Below are positions 38,341-49,520 of a stretch of DNA of 64,000 nucleotides, one piece after another. The stretch is from Trichodelitschia bisporula (lineage: Eukaryota > Ascomycota > Dothideomycetes > Phaeotrichales > Phaeotrichaceae), in NCBI GenBank assembly GCA_010356995.1, contig ML996691.1, forward strand, positions 1,372,021-1,436,020, given 5' to 3'. Position numbers and translations under genes: made by a program. A model generated the notes under the pieces. The model was not told the DNA's origin and ran no database searches. It was given only the letters and a program-made list of their open reading frames with translations. Positions within the stretch are counted from its first letter, which is position 1. Each line of letters begins with the position of its first letter.

Positions 38341-40077
38341 ATGCGGATAGTGATGAAGACGAAGTCTGTCCTGCGGGGGGTGACGAGAGGCGGGGATCAT
38401 ACGCTCCACGGGGCGAAGAAGCCGGAAGCGCTAAAGAATGCGCAAGGAACGTCTACTGCTTGCCACCCTCAAAGTGCTGCGCCGCGTTGGCGTCAGATTT
38501 TGCGTGGATAACAATGGGGGGCGCTGGTGTAAAGAAGGTGGGTTCTAGCTCTCCAGGTGCAGCAGGTGACTTGCAAAATCTGAAAAAAGATAAAAACGAA
38601 GAGAGAAAAAGAGCCAGTGACGAGGGCTTCTCCACTTAACGTACGGGCCTCCATTTCGGGTAGTGAATGATATGAGGCCGTCGTCGCTCTCCGGGAGATA
38701 GTTGCCGAGGTGGAGACTGGAGGAGAAATATTGACGTTAGAGAAGGGATGACTGGATTGGGGTAACTAACAGAGTACGGCTTTCAGAGCTCATTCGCAGT
38801 GATGCAGTGATGAAGATGTTGGCGTTCGGGATATCTCTGTACCTCACGTCCGTTGCAATTTCAACGAGCTTGTCCAGTTTCATACCGCCGACCTTCTGCA
38901 AGGCCAATTTCGAAAAGATGAAAGGATTTGAGAGCCCAGTCGACTATCCGCTGGGGCCGACGCCGAGGCTGATGGGTGGAGAGAGAACAACGCCCAATAC
39001 CACAATTTTCTTCTGTGCTTCTTTTCAGCGTGAAGCTCTGGGATAGCAAAGTCAGCGAGTTACCACCCGCGGAGTAGTACCGGCGGCACGTACCTTTGGA
39101 CGGCGGACCGTCCGGTCCAACGATGCCGCTGTAAAACTCGGCGGCTGAAACCATGGCACAGCAACTTGTACCCGTAGCAAGCGTCCAGAGTCTCCGTTCG
39201 CACATTTCGATCTTTGGAAGCCCTCGACGGATTGAGAATGAATGATGATTTGAACGATGGGTTATGAAACGGAAGAGCGACATGACATGCCCGCGTCATC
39301 GTAAGCGAACTCAACGTGAGCGAACTGATCTATTGAAAGAACTGGCGGCATCGAAGCCGCACATATCGCCTCGAGCTGACTTGAGGGTACGTAGTGGCAT
39401 GGCCAACCATCCTACGGGATGAAAGATATAAAGCGTTGAATGATGTTGAATAATATTGAATGATGTTGAGAGGTGGAGGAGTTTGATGGATTGGCAGTGG
39501 TGGTTGGTGGTTGTTGGGAATAAGAGAGGGAGGGAATGAAGACGCAATTTAAATATGACAAGTGGCGAATGTGGGGCACATGACGGGGTTGCTGAGGAAG
39601 GAATGAAGGGGCTGCTCAGGAAAGAGTGACGGGCGTGGGGAAAGGAGTGACGGACGTTCTTGAGGAAGGAAGGACCCATTGACGAGGCAGCCGCGGGTGT
39701 CGAAGGGTTTGGGGTACGGGAGGATCCTGGAAGTCGCAGAGCGGTGAGAGCGGGGTAGGGGCGGGGAGAGAAGGGGATAACGTACTTTGTCAGAGACGGA
39801 GCCTATCGCCATCTCCATCACGTCACTCAAGCTAGAAAGAGCATAGCGAGTCACTAGAATCAGCAATAGCGAAGATACCCCCTCAAGCAGAACCCAGGGA
39901 GTGCCAAATGTCTCCACCAAGCCCAGAGCCAGACAACATCACGCAAGGCAAGCAAACAGCGCAGAACTCCGATGTGGATGCGATAAGACATTAGCTAGGT
40001 ACAGCTACAGGCAAGCAGAGCTTCAACTGCGTGGGGGCTGGTGTGTCGCCAGGTCCCCTATACCATCAGTGATACAA
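38341..40077. other. Degraded spacer, no gene recognised
   Basis: About 1.7 kb with only short frames on both strands. A minus-strand frame near 38861-39283 has a possible intron but no recognisable family. Likely decayed accessory sequence. Confidence 0.4.
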
Positions 40078-40785
40078 CTACCGCCAGCTGCGCACCCCAT
40101 CGCAATCCGTTTCTGAGTACTGCGACAAGTTCGCGGACCGAGTGAATGGGTTCGTAGCCTCGAGGAGGAAGTCGAGAGAAGTCGGCGGGACATGGGAAGG
40201 CCCAGACGCCATCATGGTCGCTGCGACTGGGACGGTGGTGTCAAACAGAGGCGCGGCCACGTTGCCGGGAGTCAATGCTGAAGTCCCAATGGTGGGCGCG
40301 GGCTCTGAAGCCGCTGCCGATGTGGCTACGGCGCGGCCACGCTTGGAAACTTCGCGCTCCGTTTGGATCACCGGGAACCCGTAGTCCTTCATCCAGCGGA
40401 GCAACTTCGACGTGACGCCGCCTATAGGGCGACGCGGCAGCTTTTCCTCGTCCCAGCCCTGCCAACTGAAGCTGCGTTCGGACTGCAGATCGTGCATGAC
40501 GCGCGCAAGCTCGTGCATCTTCAGCGTGCCCCACTGTTCCACTGGGACAGAGACCTTGGCGCGCATCTCTGCTAACTGCAAGTTGAAAGACTGCAAGCAC
40601 ATCTGCAGCTGAAAGGGGTTAGTAGCGGCTGGGGATGGGGAAGAGGGGGTAGAAACGATCTCCTCATCAGTGTATGGGTCGGTGTGGAGACCGTGATCGG
40701 TTCCTTCGGCCGTGTGGAGATCTTCATCGGTTCCTTCGCCGGTGTGGGGATCTTCATCAGTCCCTTCGCCGGTGTGGTGAGACAT
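40078..40785 (-). CDS. Hypothetical protein, 235 aa, with N-terminal Thr/Glu/Asp repeats
   Basis: A single open frame on the minus strand, GC-rich and flanked by degraded sequence. The N-terminus is a run of short repeats (HTGEGTDEDP, HTGEGTDEDL, HTAEGTDHGL, then HTDPYTDEE). A compact region of about 80 residues follows, with FQLQMCLQSFNLQLAEMRAK, WGTLKMHELARVMHDLQSE and LLRWMKDYGFPVIQTERE, which looks helical and folded. The C-terminal third is Ala/Thr/Pro-rich and probably disordered. No family is recognised. It may be a young or fast-evolving gene, a piece of a larger lost gene, or an element-derived frame. An extra exon at either end cannot be excluded. Confidence 0.45.
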   Translation of the reverse strand: MSHHTGEGTDEDPHTGEGTDEDLHTAEGTDHGLHTDPYTDEEIVSTPSSPSPAATNPFQLQMCLQSFNLQLAEMRAKVSVPVEQWGTLKMHELARVMHDLQSERSFSWQGWDEEKLPRRPIGGVTSKLLRWMKDYGFPVIQTEREVSKRGRAVATSAAASEPAPTIGTSALTPGNVAAPLFDTTVPVAATMMASGPSHVPPTSLDFLLEATNPFTRSANLSQYSETDCDGVRSWR

Positions 40786-41321
40786 TGCGGCGATTTGAGA
40801 AGCTCTGAAGATCTGGTTGTGGTGCTGATAGTGGTGCAGATTGCGGTTGATGGCGCAGTGTACGGTTTTTCGTGTATTTGTGCGGATGTCGTTTGCAGGT
40901 ATAAAAATGAACAGTCAAAAGGAGAGTCTGGGTCACGAGCTCCGGCGTCGCCACCCCAGGCCACGTGCTATTCGTGGCGGAGCCTACGGATGGGCCATAT
41001 ACCGCCCGCAATATGTATGTTCCGTATAAGTCCGGGCATATCCCGCGGATATATAGGAACAGCTGCCCAGGCTGGCAGCGTGCTGCCAGTCGCAGCCGTG
41101 TGCCGTGAGATTGAAGACCTCTATAACAGTTAGAGGGTGGAATATAGCGCAACTTTCGTCGAGAGTTTGAATTATGAGGTCGAGTAATGAAATTGACGGT
41201 CGATGTTGTTAAGATCCAGAGGAAAGACATGGCTGATACTGGCAGGCAATGGGACAGCAAGAATTCGACCAGAATCTGATGAATTGACACTGCCGACAGC
41301 TGCGTGTCACAAATGCCGGGA
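40786..41321. other. Spacer between hypothetical gene and AP-2 sigma
   Basis: About 536 bases holding the upstream region of the 235-aa frame and the 3' end of the AP-2 sigma gene. No RNA gene seen. Confidence 0.4.
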
Positions 41322-41955
41322 TCAGTCGAGTTTGTCCAGATGTTCCAGCCGAGTCAGCACGACTTGCTTGCTTGTCTCTTCGATCTCCCCGGCAAGGAAC
41401 ACTTCGTCGAGAATGGCATAGACCTACAGCATTAGCAATCCCGCGGCGGCAGCAGACAAAGAGCGCAAACCTTGTAGAAGTTGAAGACCAAGTCCAGCTC
41501 GCACACGTTGCCGAAGAAGGCATCGAGCACCTCGACGAAGAAGTGGATGGCCTCGAGGTACGCCAGCTCGTTATCATTGGTGTCGACGCAAGCGCAGAAG
41601 AAGAGACCCGCGTACCGCCGGTAGACGATTTTGGACGTGTTGCGAAACTCGACAAAGTTGGACTGGTGCTTCTGGTCTCGTGGTGCGATTAGGCGGTGGA
41701 CCTGGCGGTTAACTTTGACACCGAGTGAGGCTGGAGGGGAGACATACCTCGCCCTTGAGCTTGACCTTCTCCTCATCCTGGCAATGTGGGTAAGTCTATG
41801 AAGCGGTACAGAAGCATTGGAGCTGCTTACGCTGTACGGCGCATACCACTTCGCGAGACGCGTCTTCCCCCTGGAGATTGTTAATGGACCATCAGGAAAA
41901 AAAAAAAGAAGAAAACTCACTGGCGATTCTGAATCAGAACAAAAGAGAGCACCAT
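41322..41955 (-). CDS. APS2: AP-2 adaptor complex subunit sigma
   Basis: The small (sigma) chain of the AP-2 adaptor complex, which links cargo to clathrin at the plasma membrane during endocytosis. Five exons on the minus strand: 41955-41921, 41870-41831, 41777-41748, 41701-41471 and 41423-41322, giving 145 aa, the normal family length. All four introns (50, 53, 46 and 47 nt) have GT...AG ends and rejoin the frame. The protein begins [20 protein letters not shown], continues with [15 protein letters not shown] and [19 protein letters not shown], then [20 protein letters not shown] and [17 protein letters not shown], and ends [14 protein letters not shown] with LEHLDKLD. These blocks separate AP-2 sigma from the AP-1 and AP-3 sigma chains. 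The exons are so small that the longest single frame covers only half the protein. Confidence 0.96.
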
Positions 41956-42821
41956 TGCGGCAGTTGACGGGTGGAGAAATTGCTGACGATGTGGGGAAGC
42001 TGAGCGGCGAGTCGACGAGGTCGAGTGGATGAAGTGAAGTCGATGAAGTGCAAGCTATGGATGGCTCGTGCCACCCTTGTGCTCCCCAGTGGATATCGAG
42101 TCGCGCCAGCGGAACTGGGTTATCTTTGTTCCGGGACGGTCGCATGGCGCCTATCGCGGATCTCGGGGAGTCGGCTAGATTATCCGCGAGGCACACTGCG
42201 ATGCCTCGTCGTCTTGTTCGCGATGCTTCACCCGTAGTGTGCAATGATGGAGAGATTGAGATCTGGTTACTGGGAGGTTCTTAAGCTCAAAATCTCATAG
42301 TAATGCGACATCGTGGAGTTTAGCCATCACCGAGTATCACGAACAGTCCAGAAGCGGCATTCCAGCACACGATACCATCTTGTCTCAATTAACACATTAA
42401 CACGTGAATTTCTCATGTCCAACCATGCGCAAATCCCCTCCCGTCCCTCCTGCACTCTCAAAACAACTCCCGAACCCAACCGGCCCCGGCCCAGCCCAGC
42501 CATCCCCGGCCGATACCCACCAAAAAAAACAGCCGAGGAAGCGGCATGCCAGCGCCAGCCCGGGCTCCGGCATCAACAGCTCTCATTCAAAAAATACCCA
42601 TAAGGTCGAATTGCCCGCATTGATCACTGATAAACAACTCTCCCTCCCTCTCCCCTCTCCGGCAGTGATCAGCGTATCCTTTCCCGCCCTCCACACCTCC
42701 CCGAGCTCCCCGGCCACCCCGCGCCCTCAACTTCCCGTCGCCCGACGTCACCCCGCGCCCGCCCCAGCTCTCCCCACAAACACCCCGTCCCCTCCACAAA
42801 ACACCACAACCACCCCCCACC
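41956..42821. promoter_or_regulatory. Divergent spacer, AP-2 sigma / carnitine carrier
   Basis: About 866 bases between opposite start codons. The part next to the carrier gene is very C-rich with many CCC runs, typical of leaders in this window. No RNA gene or repeat recognised. Confidence 0.4.
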
Positions 42822-43896
42822 ATGCCCTCCACGACGGACACCATCGCCTCCGCGGCGAAGGACGTCGCGTCCACAGCCAAGGACGTCGCATCCACAGCCC
42901 AGGACGTCAAGGCCGCAGCTGGCGAGGCCACCGAAAAAGCCACCTCCGACCTCGCCAGCAGCCTGCGCTCGCTCGTCGCCGGCGGCGTAGGGGGCGTGTG
43001 CGCGGTCCTGACGGGTCATCCCTTCGACCTGGTCAAGGTGCATATGCAAACCGCGGAGAAAGGGGCGCACAAGGGCGCGCTGGATATTACGCGGAAGATT
43101 ATTGCGCGCGCGGGGCCGACGGGGCTGTATGCAGGTGTTACCGCGCCGTTGTATGGCGTTACGCCAATGTGTACGTGCTACCTCTCCTAGTACCTCCCCA
43201 ATAATGCTCCAAGTGCTAACCAACCCCCCAGTCGCAATCTCCTTCTGGGGCTACGACGTCGGCAAATCCCTAGTAAAACGCTTCAGCGTGGTAGAAAACA
43301 ACTCCCTCTCCATCGCGCAAACCTCCGCCGCAGGCTTCTTCTCCGCCATCCCCATGACCATCATCACCGCCCCCATGGAACGCGTCAAAGTCCTCTTGCA
43401 GATCCAGGGCCAACACCTCAAGCCCGGCGAAGCACCCAAGTATGCCGGGTCCGCGGACTGCGCGAAGCAGCTCCTGCGCGAAGGCGGCATCCGTTCCCTC
43501 TACCGCGGGACATTCATGACGCTGGCCCGCGATGGCCCGGGGAGCGCGGCGTATTTCGCGGCGTATGAGGGCGTGAAGCGCGCGTTGACGCCTAAGGATG
43601 AGGCGGGGAATCCGACGGGGGGGTTGAGTCTTACGGCGATTACGGTGGCGGGCGCGACGGCGGGTGTTGCTATGTGGATCCCTGTGTTCCCGGTTGATAC
43701 TATCAAGAGTAGGATTCAGAGCGCGAGTGGCAGCCCGACGATCGGGGGTGTGGTGGGGCAGTTGTGGAAGTCGGGTGGGATCAGGGCGTTTTTCCCGGGG
43801 ATTGGGCCGGCGCTCGCTAGGGCGGTGCCGGCGAATGCGGCGACGTTTTTGGGAGTGGAGTTGGCGCAGCAGGCGATGGGGAAGTTTTTCGATTAA
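42822..43896 (+). CDS. Mitochondrial carnitine/acylcarnitine carrier
   Basis: An inner-membrane carrier that exchanges acylcarnitines for free carnitine, bringing acetyl and acyl groups into mitochondria. It is the counterpart of Aspergillus AcuH and yeast Crc1 and is needed for growth on acetate or fatty acids. Two exons: 42822-43170 and 43232-43896, giving 337 aa. The 61-nt intron splits a Phe codon in the VTPMF-AISFWGYD block. All three mitochondrial-carrier signatures are present: PFDLVK near residue 66, PMERVK near 164 and PVDTIK near 270. The blocks LVAGGVGGVCAVLTGHPFDL, VTAPLYGVTPM, IPMTIITAPMERVKVLLQIQ and RDGPGSAAYFAAYE fit the carnitine-carrier subfamily. An Ala/Thr/Lys-rich N-terminal extension of about 45 residues, with repeated AKDVAST units, precedes the first helix. 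Expression is often induced by acetate or fatty acids in relatives; no such element was identified here. Confidence 0.94.
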
Positions 43897-44149
43897 AATG
43901 TTTTGAATCTGGAAGGGCAGGGTAGAGGGGGAGGGGTTGCGCGCCGGTTTTGGTGTACGATATCCCTTGACTTTTGGATTCGAGCGTTGCTGGGCAGAGG
44001 GGTGGATAGACGGCAATACACGCGTATGAACTTGGAAAACTTCTAGACATGGATCTAGATGCCCTCTTTCAGTTATCCTATATGCTACATGTCATCCACA
44101 TGTCATCGTCCGTATCCTATATGCATACATCACCCCTAAGGTCTCGCCC
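43897..44149. other. Convergent 3' spacer
   Basis: About 250 bases between the tail-to-tail carrier and MSC2 genes. No feature recognised. Confidence 0.5.
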
Positions 44150-46899
44150 TCACCCCTTCCCCCCCCCACACCAACACCCACCCCCCTCCCGTTCAACATG
44201 CACAACAACCTCACACCCACTCCTCCTCAAAAACTCCCCAACCCTGCGCCCAACATCCCCCCCCTCCCACCCCTCCGCAGTAACAACATGCATAACCCCC
44301 CTCACCGCTCCATCCACAACCCAAAACCTAACCCCCGCATACCTCCCCACGCCCGGCACCTCACTCACCCCCTGCAACACACCGCGACACTTATACTCCA
44401 CCTCGTCCGGCAACGTGAGCAACAGTTTCTGGCCCGAAGTCTTTACCAACGGTAACGCGGAAGCGAGGATTAGTAAAGCGATGACGACGCTGGCGCTCGC
44501 GTCCCAGCCGTGCCATGGCGTGTGCATTGTGGCGAGCGTGGAGGCGATTACGCTGACTGACCCCAGGGCGTCGGCGAGGATGTGGAGGAATATGCCCTGC
44601 ATGTTTTCGTTGTGGTGGTCGTGGTGGTGGTGGGTGTTGGAGGGGGGGGTTGGTGGGGAGGGGGAGGGGAGGGAGGGCATGGAGAAGGGGGTGTTGGGGA
44701 CTGAAGGTGGGAGGGGCGAGGGGACGGTTAGGGTTTGCGGGTTCGGGGTGTGCGTGTGCGAGGCGTTGTTGCTGTGGTCGTGACTGTGGGAGTGTCCATG
44801 CCCGTTTCCATGCCCATGATCGTGGCCGTGGTCGTGGTCGTGCTTCTTCTCGCAGTCGTGGCTGTGGCCGTGGCCGTGGTCGTGGCCGTGCTTATGGTCA
44901 TGGCTGCTCGAATGCCCATTCCCATGCCCATGCCCATGATCATGCCCATGATGCGCATGCCCAAACGCCGTCAACCCCACAACATTAACCACCAACCCCA
45001 ACACACTAACAACAAGCAACTCATTCAACCTCCTCACCTCCGTCCCCTCCCTCAACCGATGCACCGCATCAAACACAATCTCCACACTAACCAGCACCAA
45101 AAAAATCCCATTCGCAAACCCACTCAACGTATCTACCTTCCCATACCCATACGGGAAGGACGCACTAGGGGGCCACTTGCTCATCACCGCCGCCGTGAGG
45201 CCAACCGCCAGACCCGCGCAGTCGAACAGCATGTGGATGCTGTCGGTGAGCAGACCGAGTGAGCCAGTCGCGAAGCCGTAGAAGAATTGCACGAGCATGA
45301 AGAGCAGGTTTATGAGGCCGAAGTAGGCGATGCGGCGCGAGTCGCGCTCGCGTAGAATGCTCTCCATTACGCCGCCTGCGTTGCAGCGGCGGAGGAGAAG
45401 TCCGGTAAGGCGCGAGTGCGAGGCGTGCGTGTGCGAGGCGTGCGTGTGTGAGTGGGTGTGTGAAGACGCGCGGGACGGCTTGATGAGCGTGCTGGCGTAT
45501 GTCGCTGCTGCGAGACTTGCGTTGGCGAGCGCGGAGCCAGTGGGGAAGACGAGGCTGGCGGTGGCGAGGGAGGCGTATCCGGCGGCGGAGCCGAGGCGGT
45601 ATTTGCTCTGCAGGCTCGTGGGGCGGGCTTTGAAGACGAGAGCTACGCCGGAGATGATCGAGAGGGCGAAGAAGGCGAGGCCGCGCGTTGATGGTATGGG
45701 CCAAGATGAGAAGACGATGGCGGCTAGACTGGTTAGAATTGCGAGGATGGTGCCGGCGATGAAGGTCAGCCGAGCTGATTCAGGAGTCGCGACTAGAGGC
45801 GAGGCCCCGCTGACACTGTAGGAAGAAGACGAGTCTGTCGGCGGGTATCTTGAAGACGAGACACTCAGCGAGCGACGGCCACCGCCGGAGGAGAGCTGAA
45901 GCGGCACAACGGCGACAGCGAGGAACAGCGCGATGTACCCAGCGACGAGATCTTTGACACGCATCTCGCTCACCAGTCCCATAAAGTCCAATACCGCGCC
46001 TAGTATGACCACGGCTGCAACCCAGGGCCGGGCGCGCAACTCGCGCACAATGTGCCGAGGGCTAAAGCCCGATGCTCCGCGGCCCAGTTCCGTTGTCGTC
46101 GCCGCTAGAAGGACCACACCCGCGCGCACACCTCCCAGGCGCAAAGCGGCGTAGAACGGTAGCCAGAGGCTCGCCGCGCGAGTACCAATCTGGACCAGTG
46201 AAGGCCCGCTCCATGCGGACTGTTTGGACTTCGTAGTCCGACCATCAGATTTTGTGCTGCGGCGTGCGAGCAGGCCAGCGAGAACGAGTGTAGCCGCGGC
46301 TAAGGCGCCGGCTTGGACGAGCGCACCGTGTGATATGAGTACTTTGTCTGTGTGCGCCGCGCAGGCGGTCGGATCGCAGGACTCGGTGGGAGGGATGTTG
46401 GCGAGGGAGGCGAGTAGGAAGGGCAGCGGTATGAGGATTCCGGTTAGGAACTCGGAGGCCGCGGAGGGAGAACTGCGAGTTTATAATTAGCTTTGTGCCT
46501 CCTAGATCACAAACAGCAAACTTACGCTGGCGAGAGGCGCTCGTTGACGGGCGAAAGAGAGAGGGGTACGGGCCGGCCGAGGTCAGAGGGGCCGCGGTGG
46601 CGGGCGCGCGAAAACGACATGTTCGAATTGGCGTTGTTGTCGTGGTTGTCAAGATCGTCTGCATTGGCAGACTGTTCGTATATTCCCAAGCCATTGTATT
46701 GCTTCTCGGCGTGTCGCCGAGCACTGGATGGTGGTGTTATCGCACGATGCTCGGCATGCGCGTTTGGCGGCGCATTGTAGGTGTCGAAGAGGGAGGCTGA
46801 TCGCGAGTGCTGATGCCCGCGAGGGGCCCCATTTGAACGGCCATGTTGGCCGTGATGGGCGTTCATGAAGGTATAAGTAGAGGTTGCTGCCATGGACAA
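44150..46899 (-). CDS. MSC2: ER/early-secretory zinc transporter MSC2 (CDF family)
   Basis: A cation diffusion facilitator that moves zinc into the ER/early secretory pathway; in yeast it pairs with Zrg17. Two exons on the minus strand: 46899-46526 and 46472-44150, giving 898 aa (896 if the second ATG at 46893 is used). The 53-nt intron is in phase. The N-terminus is His/Ser-rich and disordered. Several membrane segments unique to the Msc2/ZnT5 type come next, and the six-TM CDF core is at the C-terminal half. The core shows INLLFMLVQFFYGFATGSLG, TDSIHMLFDCAGL, FPYGYGKVDTLSGF, and HILADALGSV carrying the second HxxxD zinc site. Between TM4 and TM5 lies a His-rich loop of about 75 residues with dozens of HDHGHGH units, as in zinc carriers, followed by a Pro/Ser/Thr stretch. 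The size and extra N-terminal helices favour MSC2 over vacuolar ZRC1. Confidence 0.93.
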
Positions 46900-47419
46900 A
46901 GGTGAGCGGTGGCAGTGATGTGGTACGGGGAGGTTGGAGATAGGCGTGGGTATATCGGATCAATGGTGGTTTATGTTGATTGCGGGCAAAGCAAAGAGGC
47001 TCATGCACCGGGTATATTGCCACGTCTGCAATAGCATAACATGAAGAAGCTCAATTGTATTGACAAGAAGAGCTATGACAAGACAAGTGAAGTAGTGAAG
47101 AGGTAGAGATATCAACCCCCCGCCTCAGTTGCCGTGCCGTCCTCAATGACATGCGGCGCGTGCTAATCGACAAACACGAGCGAATCGCCGCAACGTCACT
47201 GGCTGATCTTGTCTTTGTGCCTGTTCTATGCAGGCTGTGCATGACGCTAAGGGGAGGATGTGAGCTTGGCTGGTGAAGTGATATGCATGGCATTGATCTG
47301 CATAACTTCTGTGCATCAAGCCATCACCGAAAGTCCACGACTCCATCGTCAGGCAACCCCTGATAACCTCAACCACCACCGTCTGATGTCCTCGGACAGC
47401 GAGCCGCCGTCGTGAAGCC
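46900..47419. promoter_or_regulatory. Divergent spacer, MSC2 / ALG1
   Basis: 520 bases between opposite start codons, holding both promoters. No RNA gene or repeat recognised. Confidence 0.5.
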
Positions 47420-48917
47420 ATGTCGTGGTTAGAGGTTGTTGACGGCTTGATTCCGGAGCAGTACATTCTTACACTTGTCCTCTTCTTTTCCACCGCTATC
47501 ACAGTAACTCTTCTGCTTATCCCCACGCGTTTCCCAAAGCACAGAGCTTCAGTTCAGGTTGTAGTGCTTGGAGACATCGGCCGTAGCCCGCGTATGCAAT
47601 ACCACGCACTTAGCCTTGCGAAGAACTTGGTAAATGTGGAGCTGATAGGCTACCAAGGCGAGTTTATCCTTCCCCCATTAGCGATTAGCTCGTGACTATC
47701 AGTCATGTGTCATTCTTTGTATATATTTTCTAACGACACCAGAGTCCGACATCCATCCAAAGCTCTTGCAGAGTCGCTTCGTAAAGATTGTGCCTCTTGT
47801 CGCGGCTCCTCGATGGCTGCAGACGAGCAACAAGCTGCTCTTCCTGCTCCTTGCTCCGATCAAGGTTGTCTGGCAGATCGTCGCCCTCTACTGGGTGCTT
47901 GCCTATCGCTGCGATCCGGCAGAATGGATGCTTGTGCAGGTATGGGCAGCCTCACTCGTGTTCTTCTATGTGCTAATGTCAAAGAATCCGCCTTCCATTC
48001 CGACGCTTGCTGTGGCCGACATCATTTGCTACTTCCGAAACACTAAGCTCATCATCGATTGGCACAATTTCGGTTACTCCATTCTCGGCCTGAAGCTCGG
48101 CGCAAACCACCGACTCGTAGCGATCGCCAAAGCCTATGAGCGTATCTGCGCACGTCCTGCCTTTGCCCACCTCACCGTGACCGACGCCATGTCCCGCGTC
48201 TTGAAGCGCGATTTCGGTCTGAAGGCGCTGACCCTTCACGACCGCCCGGCAGATCACTTCAAGGTCCTAACCTTGCGTGAGCGTGAGGCGGTCGTGAGGC
48301 GGCTGCCGCAGACGAAAGAGTTCGCCGATGAGATCCTGCAGAGGAGAAGGTTCATACTCGTCAGCCCTACCTCCTGGACCCCAGATGAAGACTTTATGAT
48401 CCTACTGGAAGCGCTGGTGGTACATTCAGCGCGGGTTCGTGGCTACGTAATGGGCGCACCTCGACTTCTTGTGATCATCACTGGCAAAGGCCCACAAAAG
48501 CAGTACTACGAGAAAGTTATCAAGGACCTTGAGCCACAGCTGGAACATGTCCACATAGAGACTGCCTGGCTATCCATGGAGGACTATGCTGCCCTTCTCG
48601 GCGCCGCAGATCTGGGCATCTCTTTGCACACGTCATCTTCCGGCGTCGACCTGCCGATGAAGGTTGTTGACATGTTTGGCGCGGGCCTGCCTGTCGCTGG
48701 GTGGTCTGAATACGAGTCCTGGCCAGAGCTGGTCACAGAAGGTGTCAATGGGGTGGGTTTCAACAGTGCTGAGAGTTTGGCAGACAAACTCAGGGAACTG
48801 CTGGTAACGGGCCGTGTTGTCCCGCTTCGCGAGGGGGCGAGCTGGGAGGGGAAGAAGAGGCGGTGGGAAGATGAGTGGAACCCAGTAATGGGGCGCCTTC
48901 TCGGCCTCACTACTTGA
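47420..48917 (+). CDS. ALG1: Chitobiosyldiphosphodolichol beta-mannosyltransferase ALG1
   Basis: Adds the first mannose, beta-1,4-linked from GDP-mannose, to GlcNAc2-PP-dolichol on the cytosolic face of the ER. Glycosyltransferase family GT33. Two exons: 47420-47657 and 47743-48917, giving 470 aa. The 85-nt intron has a GC donor (AAG/GCGAGT) instead of GT, a CTAAC branch site and an AG acceptor. This is the only junction that joins NVELIGYQ to [10 protein letters not shown] in frame. The N-terminus carries one membrane anchor ([20 protein letters not shown]). Family blocks: [20 protein letters not shown] near residue 50, [64 protein letters not shown] and [18 protein letters not shown]. These last include the conserved GT-B nucleotide-sugar site. 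ALG1 and the MSC2 gene are head to head. Confidence 0.95.
47658..47742 (+). other. GC-AG intron in ALG1
   Basis: Begins GCGAGT after an AAG exon end and finishes tctaacgacaccag. No GT donor nearby gives an in-frame join. Non-canonical GC donors of the form AG/GC(A/G)AGT are a known minor class. Confidence 0.75.
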
Positions 48918-49520
48918 CCGACTCGTAGAATGTAAGTAGACGATCTAATGCGACGCGGTTCATACTCGCCCGAATGCCGCAGACAACCTTACCCGCACCG
49001 TCAACGGCCCGGCCAGACATCACGAATTGCGGCGAGCACACCACTCAACTCATACTTAACCAAAATTTCCCCCACCCAACTGGACGCGGGTGCGTGTGGA
49101 ATAGACGAGCAGCAGCGGTCGCCGTAAGGCGCGCAAGAGGGTTCAAGATTGCCCGGCGCCCGAGATTATATTAATATGCGTTTATACGACCTGCCTCCTA
49201 CGCCGCAAGCGCTTTGGCCCCCAGACCATCCCGACCGTTTGCCTTGTTTTCAGGCACAAGCAGACTCGAGGCTGGCGTATATGTAAATTGACCGTCAGTG
49301 ATCGGCCACGCCCGCCGTTCTCTTCTGCTTTTCCCTTCCGCCGACTCTGAGTCCCTCTTTTTTCTGGTCAAGCGATTCTGCTGCATTCACTCCTTTGCTC
49401 TCGCGACGGTCTTTTTGTCCACCTTCTGAACCGCGTTTCTTCAACGTGATATCTCGGCATTACGACCTTCTATCAAGTCCAATCGCGCCCCAATCTCCCT
49501 GAAACTCCTGCTCGAAGCCA
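48918..49520. other. Spacer, ALG1 to SUN gene
   Basis: About 600 bases, including the SUN gene promoter and a long T/C-rich leader close to the start. Nothing else recognised. Confidence 0.5.
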
